A stretch of DNA of 64,000 bases from Paenibacillus ihbetae (GTDB lineage Bacteria; Bacillota; Bacilli; Paenibacillales; Paenibacillaceae). Every line of letters begins with the position of its first letter. Position 1 is the stretch's first letter. The stretch is from contig NZ_CP016809.1 in assembly GCF_002741055.1 (NCBI RefSeq), positions 6,054,501-6,118,500 on the forward strand. Direction: 5' to 3'. The translations under genes were made by a program, and so were the position numbers. Under the pieces are notes generated by a model. The model was not told the DNA's origin, did no database searches, and worked only from the letters and a program-made list of their open reading frames with translations. Below are positions 37,805 through 47,096 of this stretch, one piece after another.

Positions 37805-37887
37805 AGCTGCTGTCACACGAGCAAACGGACGCGCTGCGAACGCTGAGAAACTTTAAACGGATAGAAGCGGCTCAGCAGCTCGAATAA
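37801..37887 (+). CDS. Short hypothetical ORF coupled to VOC gene
   Basis: A 28-codon frame starting inside the VOC stop (ATGA) and reading KLLSHEQTDALRTLRNFKRI, with charged ends and possible helix. The overlap would allow coupled translation, but no similarity is seen. It could be the start of a deleted gene. Confidence 0.3.
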   Translation: MKLLSHEQTDALRTLRNFKRIEAAQQLE

Positions 37888-37923
37888 AAGAGTGTATGAT
37901 GGATGTCCGGAAAATGGATGGAG

Positions 37924-37963
37924 AAACGGCTCGTTTGCTTAATAAGCAAGCGAACCGTTTTTT
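37924..37963. terminator. Terminator between convergent VOC and MocR genes
   Basis: AAACGGCTCGTTTGCTT pairs with AAGCAAGCGAACCGTTT with a single G-U-type mismatch and is followed by more T. It can work in both directions. Confidence 0.8.
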
Positions 37964-38017
37964 TGAGCGGGGAGATTCTTGTATTGCGTTCAAATGATAG
38001 ATACGGGAATTATAAAT

Positions 38018-39439
38018 TTACATAGACTCCCCAAAAGCTGAGACAAATCTGTGCATTCGGCTTACTCCTTCCGTAATCTGGTCCGAAGTCAGGTTGCCGT
38101 ATCCCAGGACAATGCCGCTCTCGCTGCTTCCATCCCCAATCCTGTAGTCTTCCGAACGTTCTACCCGGAATCCGTAAGCGCTCGTGTCGTTCCATGGCAA
38201 ATCGGCATGCTTTTGCGTATGAAACAGGACCTGGAGATGCATGCCGGCTTCATCCCCTGTGATGGAGATCTGGTCTCCGAATGCTTGTACGAGCCGCTCT
38301 GTCAGCAGGTTTCGCCGCTTTTTGTAGAGTTTTTTCATGGTATGGATGTGTCGTTCCAGCTGTCCGTCCCGGATGAAAGCAGCCAGCGCTGTCTGAATCA
38401 CGGCAGGGGTATGCAGATTGAGCCTGTCCTTTGCCAAGGTGATGGCATCCAATAATTTCGGGGGCGCGATCAGAAATCCGATGCGAAGGCTCGGTGACAA
38501 GGTCTTACTGAAGGTGCCGACGTAGATCACCCGGGAAGGTGAGAGTATCTGCAAGGGCGGAACCGGAATGCCTTTGAGACGAAATTCGCTGTCATAGTCG
38601 TCCTCGATCACATAGGCATCCGCCTCCTCCGCCATGCGAATGGCTTGATGCCTCCGCTGAATCGGCATCAGACTGCCGGAAGGGAATTGATGTGACGGTG
38701 TCAGCAGCAGTAAATGTCCAGGCAGGAACGTTCGTATCGCATCAACCTGCATGCCGTTGGAATCCACTTGAACCGGGACGAGGGAATAATTCATCATGCG
38801 AAATATGTCTCTTGCAATATCGATGGTTGGGTCCTCAAGGTAAATGGAATCAAACTGGGCGGATAAGGCCTTCGCCAAAAGAAGGAATCCTTCGGAGGCG
38901 CCGGACACGATAATCAACTGATCCGCAGAGCAACTGATGCCTTTGGAACGGAATAAGTAGTCACGCAGGGCTAGGCGTAGGGACAGGCTTCCTTTCACAT
39001 CGCCGTAATTATATTCATGAGGACTTGATTCCGCAGCCTCTTTTAAATATTTGGCCCAGATCTTACCGGGAAACCGATTTAGATCGGGGATGCCGGTTGC
39101 AAAATCGATGAGTGTCCGATCAAGAGGCTCCGGCGATATTATGGAGGGGTTCATCTTCGCCGGGACGGGATGCACCGTTGCAGCCGCACTCGGGATAATT
39201 CCATCGGCGACATAGGTCCCTGATCCGACACGGCAGTCCAAATAGCCTTCGGCGGTCAGCTGCTCATACACCTCGATGACGACATTTCGGGCAATGCCCC
39301 AATCCTTGGCCAGCACCCGGGTCGGGAGCAGTTTCGTTCCGGCGGCGAGCTGGCCGGATTCGATCCTTTCACGAAGCTGATTACACAGCTGCCGCGTAAC
39401 GGGAAGGGAGGAGCTTCGGTCGATATAGATGCCGTACAT
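38018..39439 (-). CDS. MocR/PdxR-type regulator (GntR HTH fused to aminotransferase fold)
   Basis: The 473-residue protein has an N-terminal GntR winged helix (QLCNQLRERIESGQLAAGTK; VIEVYEQLTAEGYLDCRVGS) and a C-terminal fold-I aminotransferase domain that binds PLP through the Lys in YVGTFSKTLSPSLRIG. DDYDSEFR is typical of this family. Such proteins sense PLP or amino-compound adducts. It is divergent from the aldo/keto reductase with about 110 bases between, so that gene is its likely target. AAGGAG lies 11 bases before the ATG. Confidence 0.9.
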   Translation of the reverse strand: MYGIYIDRSSSLPVTRQLCNQLRERIESGQLAAGTKLLPTRVLAKDWGIARNVVIEVYEQLTAEGYLDCRVGSGTYVADGIIPSAAATVHPVPAKMNPSIISPEPLDRTLIDFATGIPDLNRFPGKIWAKYLKEAAESSPHEYNYGDVKGSLSLRLALRDYLFRSKGISCSADQLIIVSGASEGFLLLAKALSAQFDSIYLEDPTIDIARDIFRMMNYSLVPVQVDSNGMQVDAIRTFLPGHLLLLTPSHQFPSGSLMPIQRRHQAIRMAEEADAYVIEDDYDSEFRLKGIPVPPLQILSPSRVIYVGTFSKTLSPSLRIGFLIAPPKLLDAITLAKDRLNLHTPAVIQTALAAFIRDGQLERHIHTMKKLYKKRRNLLTERLVQAFGDQISITGDEAGMHLQVLFHTQKHADLPWNDTSAYGFRVERSEDYRIGDGSSESGIVLGYGNLTSDQITEGVSRMHRFVSAFGESM

Positions 39440-39552
39440 TGTTCTTCAACTCCTTATTGGTTCCTCAAAATACTATGGAATTGGACCTAATGATCAACCA
39501 TTTTCCTTATTATAATGAAGCCATACCAATCCGAAAAGGGAGGAAAATGTGC

Positions 39553-40533
39553 ATGAATCACACTTTAGGGAGATCGGGCATTCCCGTGAGCCCGCTCGGT
39601 TTAGGCTGCTGGGCGATCGGGGGACATTTTACGCTGGATGGTCTTCCGGATGGATGGGGGCAGGTCGATGATCAAGAATCGATAAAGGCTATTCACGCGG
39701 CGATGGAGAGAGGGGTAACCTTCTTTGATACAGCAGACGCTTACGGCACGGGACATAGTGAGGAAGTGCTGGGACGTGCCGTGAAGGGAAGGCGTCAGGA
39801 GGTCGTCCTCGCCACGAAATTCGGTTTCACGAATAACGAGGCGACCAAGGAAGTGTATGGTTTGCATGACGTTTCCCCCGGATACGTTCGGGAGGCGTGC
39901 CAAAGGTCGCTGAGACGGCTCGGGACCGATTATATTGATCTTTACCAGATCCACGTCGGCTCTTTGAGCGCAGAGGAAATGGAATCAGTCATCGATACGT
40001 TGAATGGGCTGCAGAAAGAGGGCATGATCCGCAGCTACGGTTGGAGTACCTGGGATGCCGCGCGTGCCGAGGAATTCGCTCAACGATCCTTGGCCGCAGC
40101 GATCCAGCATCCATTGAACGTACTGAGGGACGACCCGGAGATGATCTCGGTATGTGAACGCTACGGGCTTGCGAGCATCAACAACTCGCCGCTGGCCATG
40201 GGGCTGTTAAGCGGAAAGTTTACGGCTGACTCCAAGCTTCCGATCTCCGATGTAAGGGGAAGCGGTCATGCTTGGGTGACTTATTTCCATGAAGGCAAGG
40301 CGGTTCCATCGTTCCTATCCAAGCTGGAGGCCGTAAGGGAAATCTTAACGAGCGGCGGCCGTACTTTGGTCCAAGGTGCGCTTGCCTGGATCTTGGCGCG
40401 CAGCCCGGCGGCCATACCGATTCCGGGATTCAAGACGGTAAGCCAGGTGGTGGATTTGGCAGGCGCGATTGGAAAAGGGCCGCTGTCTGAATCGCAAATG
40501 AAGGAAATCGACGATATTCTACGCTCCATGTAA
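39553..40533 (+). CDS. Aldo/keto reductase
   Basis: An NADPH-dependent TIM-barrel reductase of about 326 residues. Visible parts are GLGCWAIGG, catalytic Asp/Tyr in DTADAYGTGHSEE, Lys in VLATKFGF, and the HVG position in LYQIHVGS. The C-terminal cofactor site is AIPIPGFKT. ATG 39553 is chosen because GGGAGG lies 9 bases upstream; the frame is open further up to 39439. It is probably controlled by the divergent MocR regulator. PLP-related enzymes of this family reduce pyridoxal, one possible role. Confidence 0.85.
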   Translation: MNHTLGRSGIPVSPLGLGCWAIGGHFTLDGLPDGWGQVDDQESIKAIHAAMERGVTFFDTADAYGTGHSEEVLGRAVKGRRQEVVLATKFGFTNNEATKEVYGLHDVSPGYVREACQRSLRRLGTDYIDLYQIHVGSLSAEEMESVIDTLNGLQKEGMIRSYGWSTWDAARAEEFAQRSLAAAIQHPLNVLRDDPEMISVCERYGLASINNSPLAMGLLSGKFTADSKLPISDVRGSGHAWVTYFHEGKAVPSFLSKLEAVREILTSGGRTLVQGALAWILARSPAAIPIPGFKTVSQVVDLAGAIGKGPLSESQMKEIDDILRSM

Positions 40534-40551
40534 TTCAGGAAAGTTAAGAAG

Positions 40552-40580
40552 AGCCTCTGGTTCCCGGAACCAGGGGCTTT
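40552..40580 (+). terminator. Terminator after aldo/keto reductase
   Basis: AGCCTCTGGTTCC and GGAACCAGGGGCT, with a short loop and TT end. Confidence 0.75.
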
Positions 40581-40945
40581 ACGCATGAAAATCAGACGAG
40601 ATACATAAAAAGTTCACATCGCCGGATTTGAGGAAACGGATATGGCGGTAATTTGTACTAGAGCGGGGATAGAATGCAGGAATTTTCGTATAGAATTCAA
40701 ACGCAGCGTTTTTTAATTTCGAATTACTCCATTTTTTTGAAGAGGAGGAGATTGATACTTCATGAACGAATATGTAATTATGGTAGGCTTCAATCCGGTT
40801 TGTACGAAATATCGTACCAATCCGGCCTATACGTGTGAGACGCAGCAATCTTTGTACGAATGATCGAGCAGCACAATTGGGCGCCCTCGGCTCGACGAGA
40901 AATCATAGCATCCATACTTAGATGTTGAACAGGAGTGAGAAGATC
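40581..40945. other. Intergenic region with one small ORF
   Basis: A gap of 365 bases that is AT-rich in its first half. It contains the 33-codon frame listed separately. No clear promoter or repeat was found. Confidence 0.5.
40762..40863 (+). CDS. Small hypothetical ORF with strong ribosome site
   Basis: ATG 40762 follows AGAGGAGGAG by 11 bases and encodes 33 residues, MNEYVIMVGFNPVCTKYRTN and then PAYTCETQQSLYE. The ribosome site is among the best in the region, but I recognise no family. It may be a decayed gene or a real small protein. Confidence 0.35.
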   Translation: MNEYVIMVGFNPVCTKYRTNPAYTCETQQSLYE

Positions 40946-41470
40946 ATGGACTTGAGATATCCAATCGGCACATTTGCTTGGGAAGGAACCGCTGCTGCAG
41001 AGAAACGGAAGGATTGGATACGCGATATCGAGAAGCTGCCTTCGTTGCTCTCGGCCGCCGTACATGGTTTAAGCGATGATCAGCTCGACCTTCCATATCG
41101 CGAAGGGGGCTGGTCCATCAGGCAGGTGGTGCACCATCTCGCGGATAGCCATATGAATAGTTACATCCGGTTTAAGCTGGCGCTGACGGAGGACAATCCG
41201 ACGATTAAGCCTTACGACGAGCAGAAGTGGGCGATGATGCAGGACTCGACCATCGTTAATGTTAAAGTATCCCTATCTCTAATCGAAAGTTTGCATGCCC
41301 GGTGGGCGGCTGTATTAAACGCCATGGATCCGACCGATTTCGCTCGAACCTTCTACCATCCCGAATCCCAAAAAACCATGAGCTTGGATTATGCAACCGG
41401 TATGTATGCGTGGCACGGGAAGCATCATACGGCTCACATTACATCCCTGCGCGAACGATTAGCCATATAA
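40946..41470 (+). CDS. yfiT: DinB/YfiT-family metal-dependent transferase (bacillithiol S-transferase type)
   Basis: A 174-residue four-helix DinB-fold protein similar to Bacillus YfiT/BstA: LRYPIGTFAWEG start, RQVVHHLADSHMNSYIR and WHGKHHTAHI, which supply the three metal-binding His. Related enzymes transfer bacillithiol to electrophiles. A bacillithiol deacetylase gene lies 5 kb away, which fits. ATG 40946 is preferred because AGGAGTGAG lies 7 bases upstream. A clear terminator follows. Confidence 0.88.
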   Translation: MDLRYPIGTFAWEGTAAAEKRKDWIRDIEKLPSLLSAAVHGLSDDQLDLPYREGGWSIRQVVHHLADSHMNSYIRFKLALTEDNPTIKPYDEQKWAMMQDSTIVNVKVSLSLIESLHARWAAVLNAMDPTDFARTFYHPESQKTMSLDYATGMYAWHGKHHTAHITSLRERLAI

Positions 41471-41484
41471 GGAAATTACCGGAT

Positions 41485-41512
41485 GGCTCCGTCTGAGACG
41501 GAGCTTTTTTTC
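41485..41512 (+). terminator. Terminator after yfiT
   Basis: GGCTCCGTCT and AGACGGAGC with a GAG-type loop, followed by eight T. Confidence 0.9.
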
Positions 41513-41628
41513 ATTCGTTCATGTCGTGATATCTAACTTGCTTGTCGTAATATTACACTGTAAATCCGGATATTCCTGTGATAGATTTAGTGCATGATGT
41601 CTTAATATTTAATACTGGGGTGACGATC

Positions 41629-42630
41629 ATGATCAGAATCGGGAAAATCAGTTATTGGCATGTTCACGCGTGGGACTATACGAAACAAGCCCAGGAGCAT
41701 CCGGGCACGGAAATTGCTGCGGTATGGGACGAAAATCCGGAGCGCGGCCGCAAAGCGGCAGACCAGCAGGGCGTACCGTTCTATGATTCATTGGATGAAA
41801 TGCTGGCACGCGAAGATATCGATGGCGTTATTGTGGATGCGCCGACATCGATGCACCGTGACGTGATGGTGAAGGCGGCAAAGGCCGGCAAGCATATTTT
41901 TACGGAAAAGGTGATTGCGTCTACGCTTCACGAGGTGAATGAAATTCTAGAGGCTGTGAAGCAGCATGGCGTGAAGCTGACCGTATCGCTGCCAAGATTG
42001 AATGATGGGTATACGCTTGCGATCCGGAACATTCTGGAGGAGGGCTTGCTCGGCAAGGTGACGCTGGTTCGGGTGCGTTTGTCGCATAACGGCGCGACCG
42101 CAGGCTGGCTGCCGGAGCACTTCTTCAGTCTGTCGGAATGTCATGGCGGCGCGCTGATTGATCTGGGATGCCATCCGATGTATTTGACGCGGCTGTTCCT
42201 TGGCGAAGCGCCGGTCGATGTGCAGGCGAATTACGGTTACATTACCGGCAAAGAGGTCGAGGATAATGCGGTGGCCACACTGTCGACCGAATCGGGTGCC
42301 GTAGGCATCGTAGAGGCCGGGTTCGTGAACAATTACTCGCCGTTCGCCATTGAAATTCACGGTACGGATGGCACGATTTTGTACGGCACTCCGGACAGCA
42401 AATTGCTTATTCGTTCCTCGAAGAAGAAGGAGTACAGCGAAAGCTGGGTAGAGCTTCCTGTACCGGCGAACCGCGAAAGTGCATTTGAACAGTGGGTGAC
42501 ACATATTAACGAAGGCACGAATGCCGACGAGAACATCGAATACGCTGTGGAACTGACCAGGCTGATGGAGGCTTCCAACCGCTCTGCGAAGGAACGCCGT
42601 GCCGTCCGATTGGATGAACTGCAGGCATAA
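41629..42630 (+). CDS. Gfo/Idh/MocA-family oxidoreductase
   Basis: An NAD(P)-dependent sugar or inositol dehydrogenase of about 334 residues. An N-terminal Rossmann fold (EIAAVWDENPERGRKAAD, VIVDAPTSMHRDVMVKA) is followed by the alpha/beta domain with LIDLGCHPMYLTR, which holds the catalytic His. The usual EKP cofactor-site motif reads EKV (HIFTEKVIASTL), an uncommon change. ATG 41629 has GGGGTGA upstream. It begins an operon with an AraC regulator and a second Gfo/Idh enzyme. Confidence 0.88.
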   Translation: MIRIGKISYWHVHAWDYTKQAQEHPGTEIAAVWDENPERGRKAADQQGVPFYDSLDEMLAREDIDGVIVDAPTSMHRDVMVKAAKAGKHIFTEKVIASTLHEVNEILEAVKQHGVKLTVSLPRLNDGYTLAIRNILEEGLLGKVTLVRVRLSHNGATAGWLPEHFFSLSECHGGALIDLGCHPMYLTRLFLGEAPVDVQANYGYITGKEVEDNAVATLSTESGAVGIVEAGFVNNYSPFAIEIHGTDGTILYGTPDSKLLIRSSKKKEYSESWVELPVPANRESAFEQWVTHINEGTNADENIEYAVELTRLMEASNRSAKERRAVRLDELQA

Positions 42631-42657
42631 GCGCAAGGGTAAGGTGAATTTCCTGCA

Positions 42658-43608
42658 ATGAGCACCCATTTTCCATATGAAAGCATGAAGGAACGACAGG
42701 ATGCCTTGGAGCGGCTGGATTTGAAAATTTACTGGGGCCGGTATGAAATCCGGGTTCTGCGTTTTCATCTGACGACGTTCCCGCCGGGAAAGATCGTATC
42801 CTTCCACAAGCACGCCGAATTTGAATTCCATTTCATTCCGCGCGGTAAAGGAACCGTGATCATGGAAGAAACGCCCTATTCACTCCGTGAAGGCATGTTC
42901 TATCTTACAGGGCCAAACGTGCTGCATTATCAGGAAGCGGATCCGGCGGAGCCGATGGATGAGCTCTGTCTTCACGTGGACATTACACAAGTGGATGAGC
43001 AGGAATTGCAAAAGGAGAATCGGTCGCTGCCGGCTGCGGATCCTTGGGAGATCGCCGAAGCGGAAGACTGCATGGAGAAACTGAAGGAGCTGCCGTTAAA
43101 GCCGACGATGGATATCCATCGGGCCATGCCGTATTTTCTGGAGGCCTATCAAGCCTCCCAGGAGAAATACCCGGGGCTTTATACGACCATCAAGCACTGC
43201 ATTATTCAGATTCTGATCCGGACGGTAAGGGCCTATGCGTCGAAACCGACGGAGGCGGAGCTGCCGTCAAGAGACATGAAGGCGTACCGCTATCAGCTGG
43301 CGATGGAATATATCTATGCCAATTCGGCGGGCGAGGTCGTGCTGGATGATGTTGCGGAGAAGCTGCACATCAGTTCAAGGCAGCTGCAGCGGATATTCAA
43401 GGATCAGGCGGATGGGCGTTCCTTCAGCGAAATCCTTGAGGATGTAAGGCTTGAATCCGTGTGCCGGCGGCTGCTCGACACGGATTGGTCGATCGACAAG
43501 ATTGCGCTGCATGAAGGATTCTCCAGCGGAAGCTATCTGCATACGGTCTTCCGCAAACGTTATGGCTTCACGCCTTCAACTTACAGAACGATGAAAGTGA
43601 AATCGTAG
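42658..43608 (+). CDS. AraC-family regulator with cupin domain
   Basis: A 316-residue regulator located between two dehydrogenases. The cupin is HAEFEFHFIPRGKGTVIMEE ... LREGMFYLTGPNVLH; the HTH pair is VLDDVAEKLHISSRQLQRIF and IDKIALHEGFSSGSYLHTVF. It starts 28 bases after the first dehydrogenase, with AAGGTGA upstream, and ends 15 bases before the second, so it is co-transcribed with its likely targets. The effector is probably a sugar or polyol. Confidence 0.88.
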   Translation: MSTHFPYESMKERQDALERLDLKIYWGRYEIRVLRFHLTTFPPGKIVSFHKHAEFEFHFIPRGKGTVIMEETPYSLREGMFYLTGPNVLHYQEADPAEPMDELCLHVDITQVDEQELQKENRSLPAADPWEIAEAEDCMEKLKELPLKPTMDIHRAMPYFLEAYQASQEKYPGLYTTIKHCIIQILIRTVRAYASKPTEAELPSRDMKAYRYQLAMEYIYANSAGEVVLDDVAEKLHISSRQLQRIFKDQADGRSFSEILEDVRLESVCRRLLDTDWSIDKIALHEGFSSGSYLHTVFRKRYGFTPSTYRTMKVKS

Positions 43609-43622
43609 GGGGAACATCAGAC

Positions 43623-44711
43623 ATGGGGAAAACCATTCGAATCGGCATCATCGGAAGCGGCGGTATCGCCGGAGAGCATGCCAAATATTATAAACAAATT
43701 GAAGATGTCCAGATTGTGGCTGTGGCGGACATTCTGCCGGGCAGAGCCGATCAGTTCATCGAGCGCTGGGGGCTGCAAGGCGCGATCGGGTTCGATGATC
43801 ACCGCAGACTTCTGGATCTGGAGCTGGACGGCGTAAGCATCTGCACACCGAACGTTGCGCATTACCGCACAACGATCGACGCCCTTACCGCTGGCAAACA
43901 TGTCATGCTGGAGAAGCCGATGTCCGTTACGCTGGATGAAGCCATTGAGATGGTGCAGACCTCGAAGCGGACGGGCAAAATGCTCAACGTCGGCTTCCAG
44001 CCGCGGTATGACCCGAATATGGGAATCATCCGGGACCTGATCCAGAACGGGGAGCTTGGCAAGGTCTACTACGTGGAGACGGGCGGCGGACGCCGGCGCG
44101 GCATGCCGGGCGGAACGTTTATCCGCCAGGAAATTGCGGGTGCCGGAGCCATGGCCGATATCGGCTGCTACTCTTTGGATATGGCATTGAATGCGATGGG
44201 ATATCCGAAGCCGTTGACCGTTTCGGCGTATACATCCAACCATTTCGGTACGAATCCGAAATACCATGCGGAGGCCGGATCGTTTGACGTCGAGGATTTC
44301 GGGGTTGCGATGGTGCGCTTTGAAGGGGATCTTGTTCTGAATTTCAAGACATCCTGGGCGATGCATATGGATACGCTGGGCGCCACGATGTTCCTGGGAA
44401 CGGATGCGGGGATGAAGATAACGCCGGCCGGTACGGGGCCATGGAGCGGTGTATGGGACGGAAGAGTAGGCTCGATCTCGGTATTCCATGACATCCAGGG
44501 GCATCACACGGAGAGCCCGATTCCGCTGATCAACCACCAGATTAACGTGTTCGAGGAGAAAATTAAGGATTTCGTGCGTGCGGTCCGCGAAGGTGGTCCC
44601 GCGCCGATCCCTGGCGAGCAGGTTCTGCGCAACCAGGCGATTCTGGACGGGATACTGCGTTCCTCCCAGACCAAAAAAGAAGTGGAAATCCATATTCCGA
44701 ATTTGGATTAG
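43623..44711 (+). CDS. Gfo/Idh/MocA-family oxidoreductase
   Basis: The second dehydrogenase of the operon, 362 residues: IRIGIIGSGGIAGEHAKYYK dinucleotide site, VSICTPNVAHYRTTIDA, and a normal MLEKPMSVTLDEA. The catalytic position that is His in many members reads DIGCYSLDMAL, so proton transfer may involve Tyr/Ser or it may be a variant. It probably oxidises a sugar or inositol together with the gene at 41629. A terminator follows at once. Confidence 0.88.
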   Translation: MGKTIRIGIIGSGGIAGEHAKYYKQIEDVQIVAVADILPGRADQFIERWGLQGAIGFDDHRRLLDLELDGVSICTPNVAHYRTTIDALTAGKHVMLEKPMSVTLDEAIEMVQTSKRTGKMLNVGFQPRYDPNMGIIRDLIQNGELGKVYYVETGGGRRRGMPGGTFIRQEIAGAGAMADIGCYSLDMALNAMGYPKPLTVSAYTSNHFGTNPKYHAEAGSFDVEDFGVAMVRFEGDLVLNFKTSWAMHMDTLGATMFLGTDAGMKITPAGTGPWSGVWDGRVGSISVFHDIQGHHTESPIPLINHQINVFEEKIKDFVRAVREGGPAPIPGEQVLRNQAILDGILRSSQTKKEVEIHIPNLD

Positions 44712-44720
44712 AGTGAGTGA

Positions 44721-44747
44721 AAGCCGCGCCTTGTGCGCGGCTTTTTT
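44721..44747 (+). terminator. Terminator after dehydrogenase operon
   Basis: AAGCCGCGC and GCGCGGCTT around a short TTGT-type loop, then a T run. Confidence 0.9.
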
Positions 44748-44919
44748 GTCGTAATGGCAGTGATGATGAATCCGGACATCCGTTCTTCATAAATGATCGT
44801 TTTGTGCGTTGCTGTCCATACTTCCTAACAGCATGAAATATGAAGCTGAGTTCTTCCATTTTATGCATGAATATGGTATCATTCAGCTGATGCGAACAAT
44901 CGTTCTGTCAGGTGGTTGA

Positions 44920-45768
44920 ATGAACCATTTTGTATATCCATACCTTTTATCAATAGGGAAGGTGCAGCTGTCCATGAATGAGCGTTATGCCGAGATCGAT
45001 GAAGTGATCGCATACATACATAAGAACATCTATGAGCCGTTGCCGTTGTCATTATTAGCCAGCTATATCGGATACAGTCCATATCACTTCTCCCGGATCT
45101 TCAAGGAACGCATCGGGCTTCCGCCCTTGTATTACGTGTCCTCGCTGCGTCTGGAGAAGGCGAAGGATTTGCTGCTGCATACACATCTGAGCATCCGCGA
45201 TATCGCGCTCGAGATTGGACAGCAAAGTCTCGGCACCTTTACGACCCGATTTACCGAAAGGGTGGGAGTCTCTCCTTCTACTTTCCGCAATTCCAGGGAC
45301 GAAGTGGACGAGCGTTTGTTAGCGCTTCAACGATTAAGCGACTGGCGGCAATCCATGCCGGTATTGAATCCCAATGCGACGATTGAAGGCACGGTTCATG
45401 CCCAGGCCCCGTTCCAAGGCGTCATTCTGATCGGATTATTTGCGAAGCCGATACCCGAAGGCCTTCCACTCTATGGCACGCTCCTTCCATCGCTGGGTCC
45501 CTTCAGATTCACGGATGTTAAACCCGGAACGTATTACTTGATGGCAACCTCCGTTCAATGGGGCATGCAAGCCGTAGATGTTCTTCTTACCCAGTCTACA
45601 ACGCTCCGCACCCGTTCCAGGGAGCCGATCGTCGTGACACCTTATACTAAGGTTCCTCCATTAGAAGTAACTCTCCACGTTCCCAGATTGGATGATCCTC
45701 CGATCCTGATCTCGCTGCCGCTGCTAATGGACCATTTCTTAAAGAAGGTGCCTCTGGCCGTCCGGTAA
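44920..45768 (+). CDS. AraC-family regulator, N-terminal HTH type
   Basis: Here the DNA-binding part comes first: IDEVIAYIHKNIYEPLPLSL ... SYIGYSPYHFSRIFKE and IRDIALEIGQQSLGTFTTRF (to about residue 125). The C-terminal 150 residues form a beta-rich region (GTYYLMATSVQWG) that may bind a ligand. The start is ATG 44920 (weak AGGTGG) or ATG 44974, with GGGAAGGTG upstream. No adjacent target gene is evident. Confidence 0.82.
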   Translation: MNHFVYPYLLSIGKVQLSMNERYAEIDEVIAYIHKNIYEPLPLSLLASYIGYSPYHFSRIFKERIGLPPLYYVSSLRLEKAKDLLLHTHLSIRDIALEIGQQSLGTFTTRFTERVGVSPSTFRNSRDEVDERLLALQRLSDWRQSMPVLNPNATIEGTVHAQAPFQGVILIGLFAKPIPEGLPLYGTLLPSLGPFRFTDVKPGTYYLMATSVQWGMQAVDVLLTQSTTLRTRSREPIVVTPYTKVPPLEVTLHVPRLDDPPILISLPLLMDHFLKKVPLAVR

Positions 45769-46072
45769 GCTTTCGGGAATGATTGTTGTTCATTGCAATT
45801 TACGTACCCTTTGTCTATTCTCCCGGATCGTATGGGCTGCCTCGCCATTGTGAGCATTAACCCTACACGGTCGTTCGTTGACAATCGGGCCGCGAATCAC
45901 GATACTTAAATGAGGGCGTCAGTATTCTTTGAGCGGGAAGCCAATATGCCAGAGCCTAAGAGAGGCAGCTGTTGTCTGTAGTACAGCTTGTTTCGCCACC
46001 CGCGCAGAATATGGTAGAATGGACCATACGCTTGAGAGATTTGAGACGATCTATTGAATACAGGAGGGAACT
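45769..46072. other. Intergenic region
   Basis: A 304-base gap. I see no gene, repeat or clear hairpin. TAGAAT at 46015-46020 could be a -10 box for yojF, but no matching -35 lies at the right distance. Confidence 0.4.
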
Positions 46073-46417
46073 ATGGAACTCATAAATCCGGCTGAAGTTC
46101 AGCAAATGATCGATACAATGAAGAATCAGGATTTATATATTCATCTTGAAATGACGACAGGGGCATATGCGGCTCATTATGATAGCTCGAAGCATCCTGC
46201 CGCCAATTTCATCACGAACGCAGTCATCCGATACGAGCACGGCTCTATATCGGGGAACGGCCCTTACCGGGTCGGATTAAAGATGAGCCATGGCTGGGTT
46301 TACACCGAAGGACTGACGCATTTCGAGCAATCCGATACGGATCGGCTGATCATGGCAGGCCATGACAGTCAAGGGAAGCTGGTTGTCGCACTGCAGCTTA
46401 GTCGGGAACCTTTTTAA
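46073..46417 (+). CDS. yojF: YojF-family protein (DUF1806)
   Basis: A 114-residue protein like Bacillus YojF: LINPAEVQQMIDTMKNQDLY at the start and TTGAYAAHYDSSKHPAANF in the middle, in the family's usual length range. In Bacillus it precedes the bacillithiol deacetylase gene, and the same order is seen here with a 22-base gap. ACAGGAGGG precedes the ATG. Its biochemical role is unknown; linkage suggests bacillithiol metabolism. Confidence 0.88.
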   Translation: MELINPAEVQQMIDTMKNQDLYIHLEMTTGAYAAHYDSSKHPAANFITNAVIRYEHGSISGNGPYRVGLKMSHGWVYTEGLTHFEQSDTDRLIMAGHDSQGKLVVALQLSREPF

Positions 46418-46439
46418 ATACAGAGAGGAGCTGAGGAGA

Positions 46440-47096
46440 ATGGGGCAAAACATACTGGTTATCCTGCCGCATCCGGATGATGAAGCGTTCGGCTTATCCG
46501 GGACGCTGGCTAAATATATCGTAGAAGGCGCGCATGTCACCTATGCATGTCTGACACTCGGCGAGATGGGCCGCAATATGGGCATTCCGCCGTTTGCCAA
46601 CCGCATTACACTGCCGAGCATTCGCAAAGCCGAGCTGGAGGAATCCTGCAAGGCCATCGGCATCCAGGATTTGAGGCTGATGGGCTTCCACGATAAAACG
46701 ATTGAATTCGAGGATCAAGATAAACTGGATGGCGTTATTGCATCTTTGCTTGAGGAAATTAAGCCTTCCCTTGTCTTCACGTTCTATCCCGGTTACAGCG
46801 TACACCCTGACCACGATGCAACCGGCGCTGCAGTCACGCGTACCATTGAGCGGATGCCGGCGGAGGAGAGACCGGCTGTACACTGTCTGGCCTTCTCAAG
46901 GAATTGCGAAGAGGAGCTCGGCAAGCCGGACGTTGTTCATGATGTATCCATGTTTATTGTGCAGAAGATGAACTCGATTCAGGCTCATCGCTCGCAGTTC
47001 CAGGCGGCGGAGCTGCTTGGCAAGAAGCAGCTGAAGACAAAGGAAATCGAACAGCGTTTTGGAACCGAGCGCTTCTGGACATATACATTTGCTTAA
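46440..47096 (+). CDS. bshB2: Bacillithiol biosynthesis deacetylase BshB2
   Basis: A LmbE-type zinc deacetylase of 218 residues: the metal site PHPDDEAFG near the N-terminus, LTLGEMGRNMG, and HPDHDATGAAV, with the third ligand. BshB2 removes acetyl from GlcNAc-malate in making bacillithiol, the main low-molecular-weight thiol of these bacteria. ATG 46440 has GAGGAGCTGAGGAG upstream; a longer frame to 46362 would overlap yojF. The operon is yojF-bshB2. Confidence 0.93.
   Translation: MGQNILVILPHPDDEAFGLSGTLAKYIVEGAHVTYACLTLGEMGRNMGIPPFANRITLPSIRKAELEESCKAIGIQDLRLMGFHDKTIEFEDQDKLDGVIASLLEEIKPSLVFTFYPGYSVHPDHDATGAAVTRTIERMPAEERPAVHCLAFSRNCEEELGKPDVVHDVSMFIVQKMNSIQAHRSQFQAAELLGKKQLKTKEIEQRFGTERFWTYTFA

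Noticed and set aside
38051..38455. Plus-strand frame of 134 codons
   Set aside because: Entirely antisense to the MocR gene, which has full family motifs.
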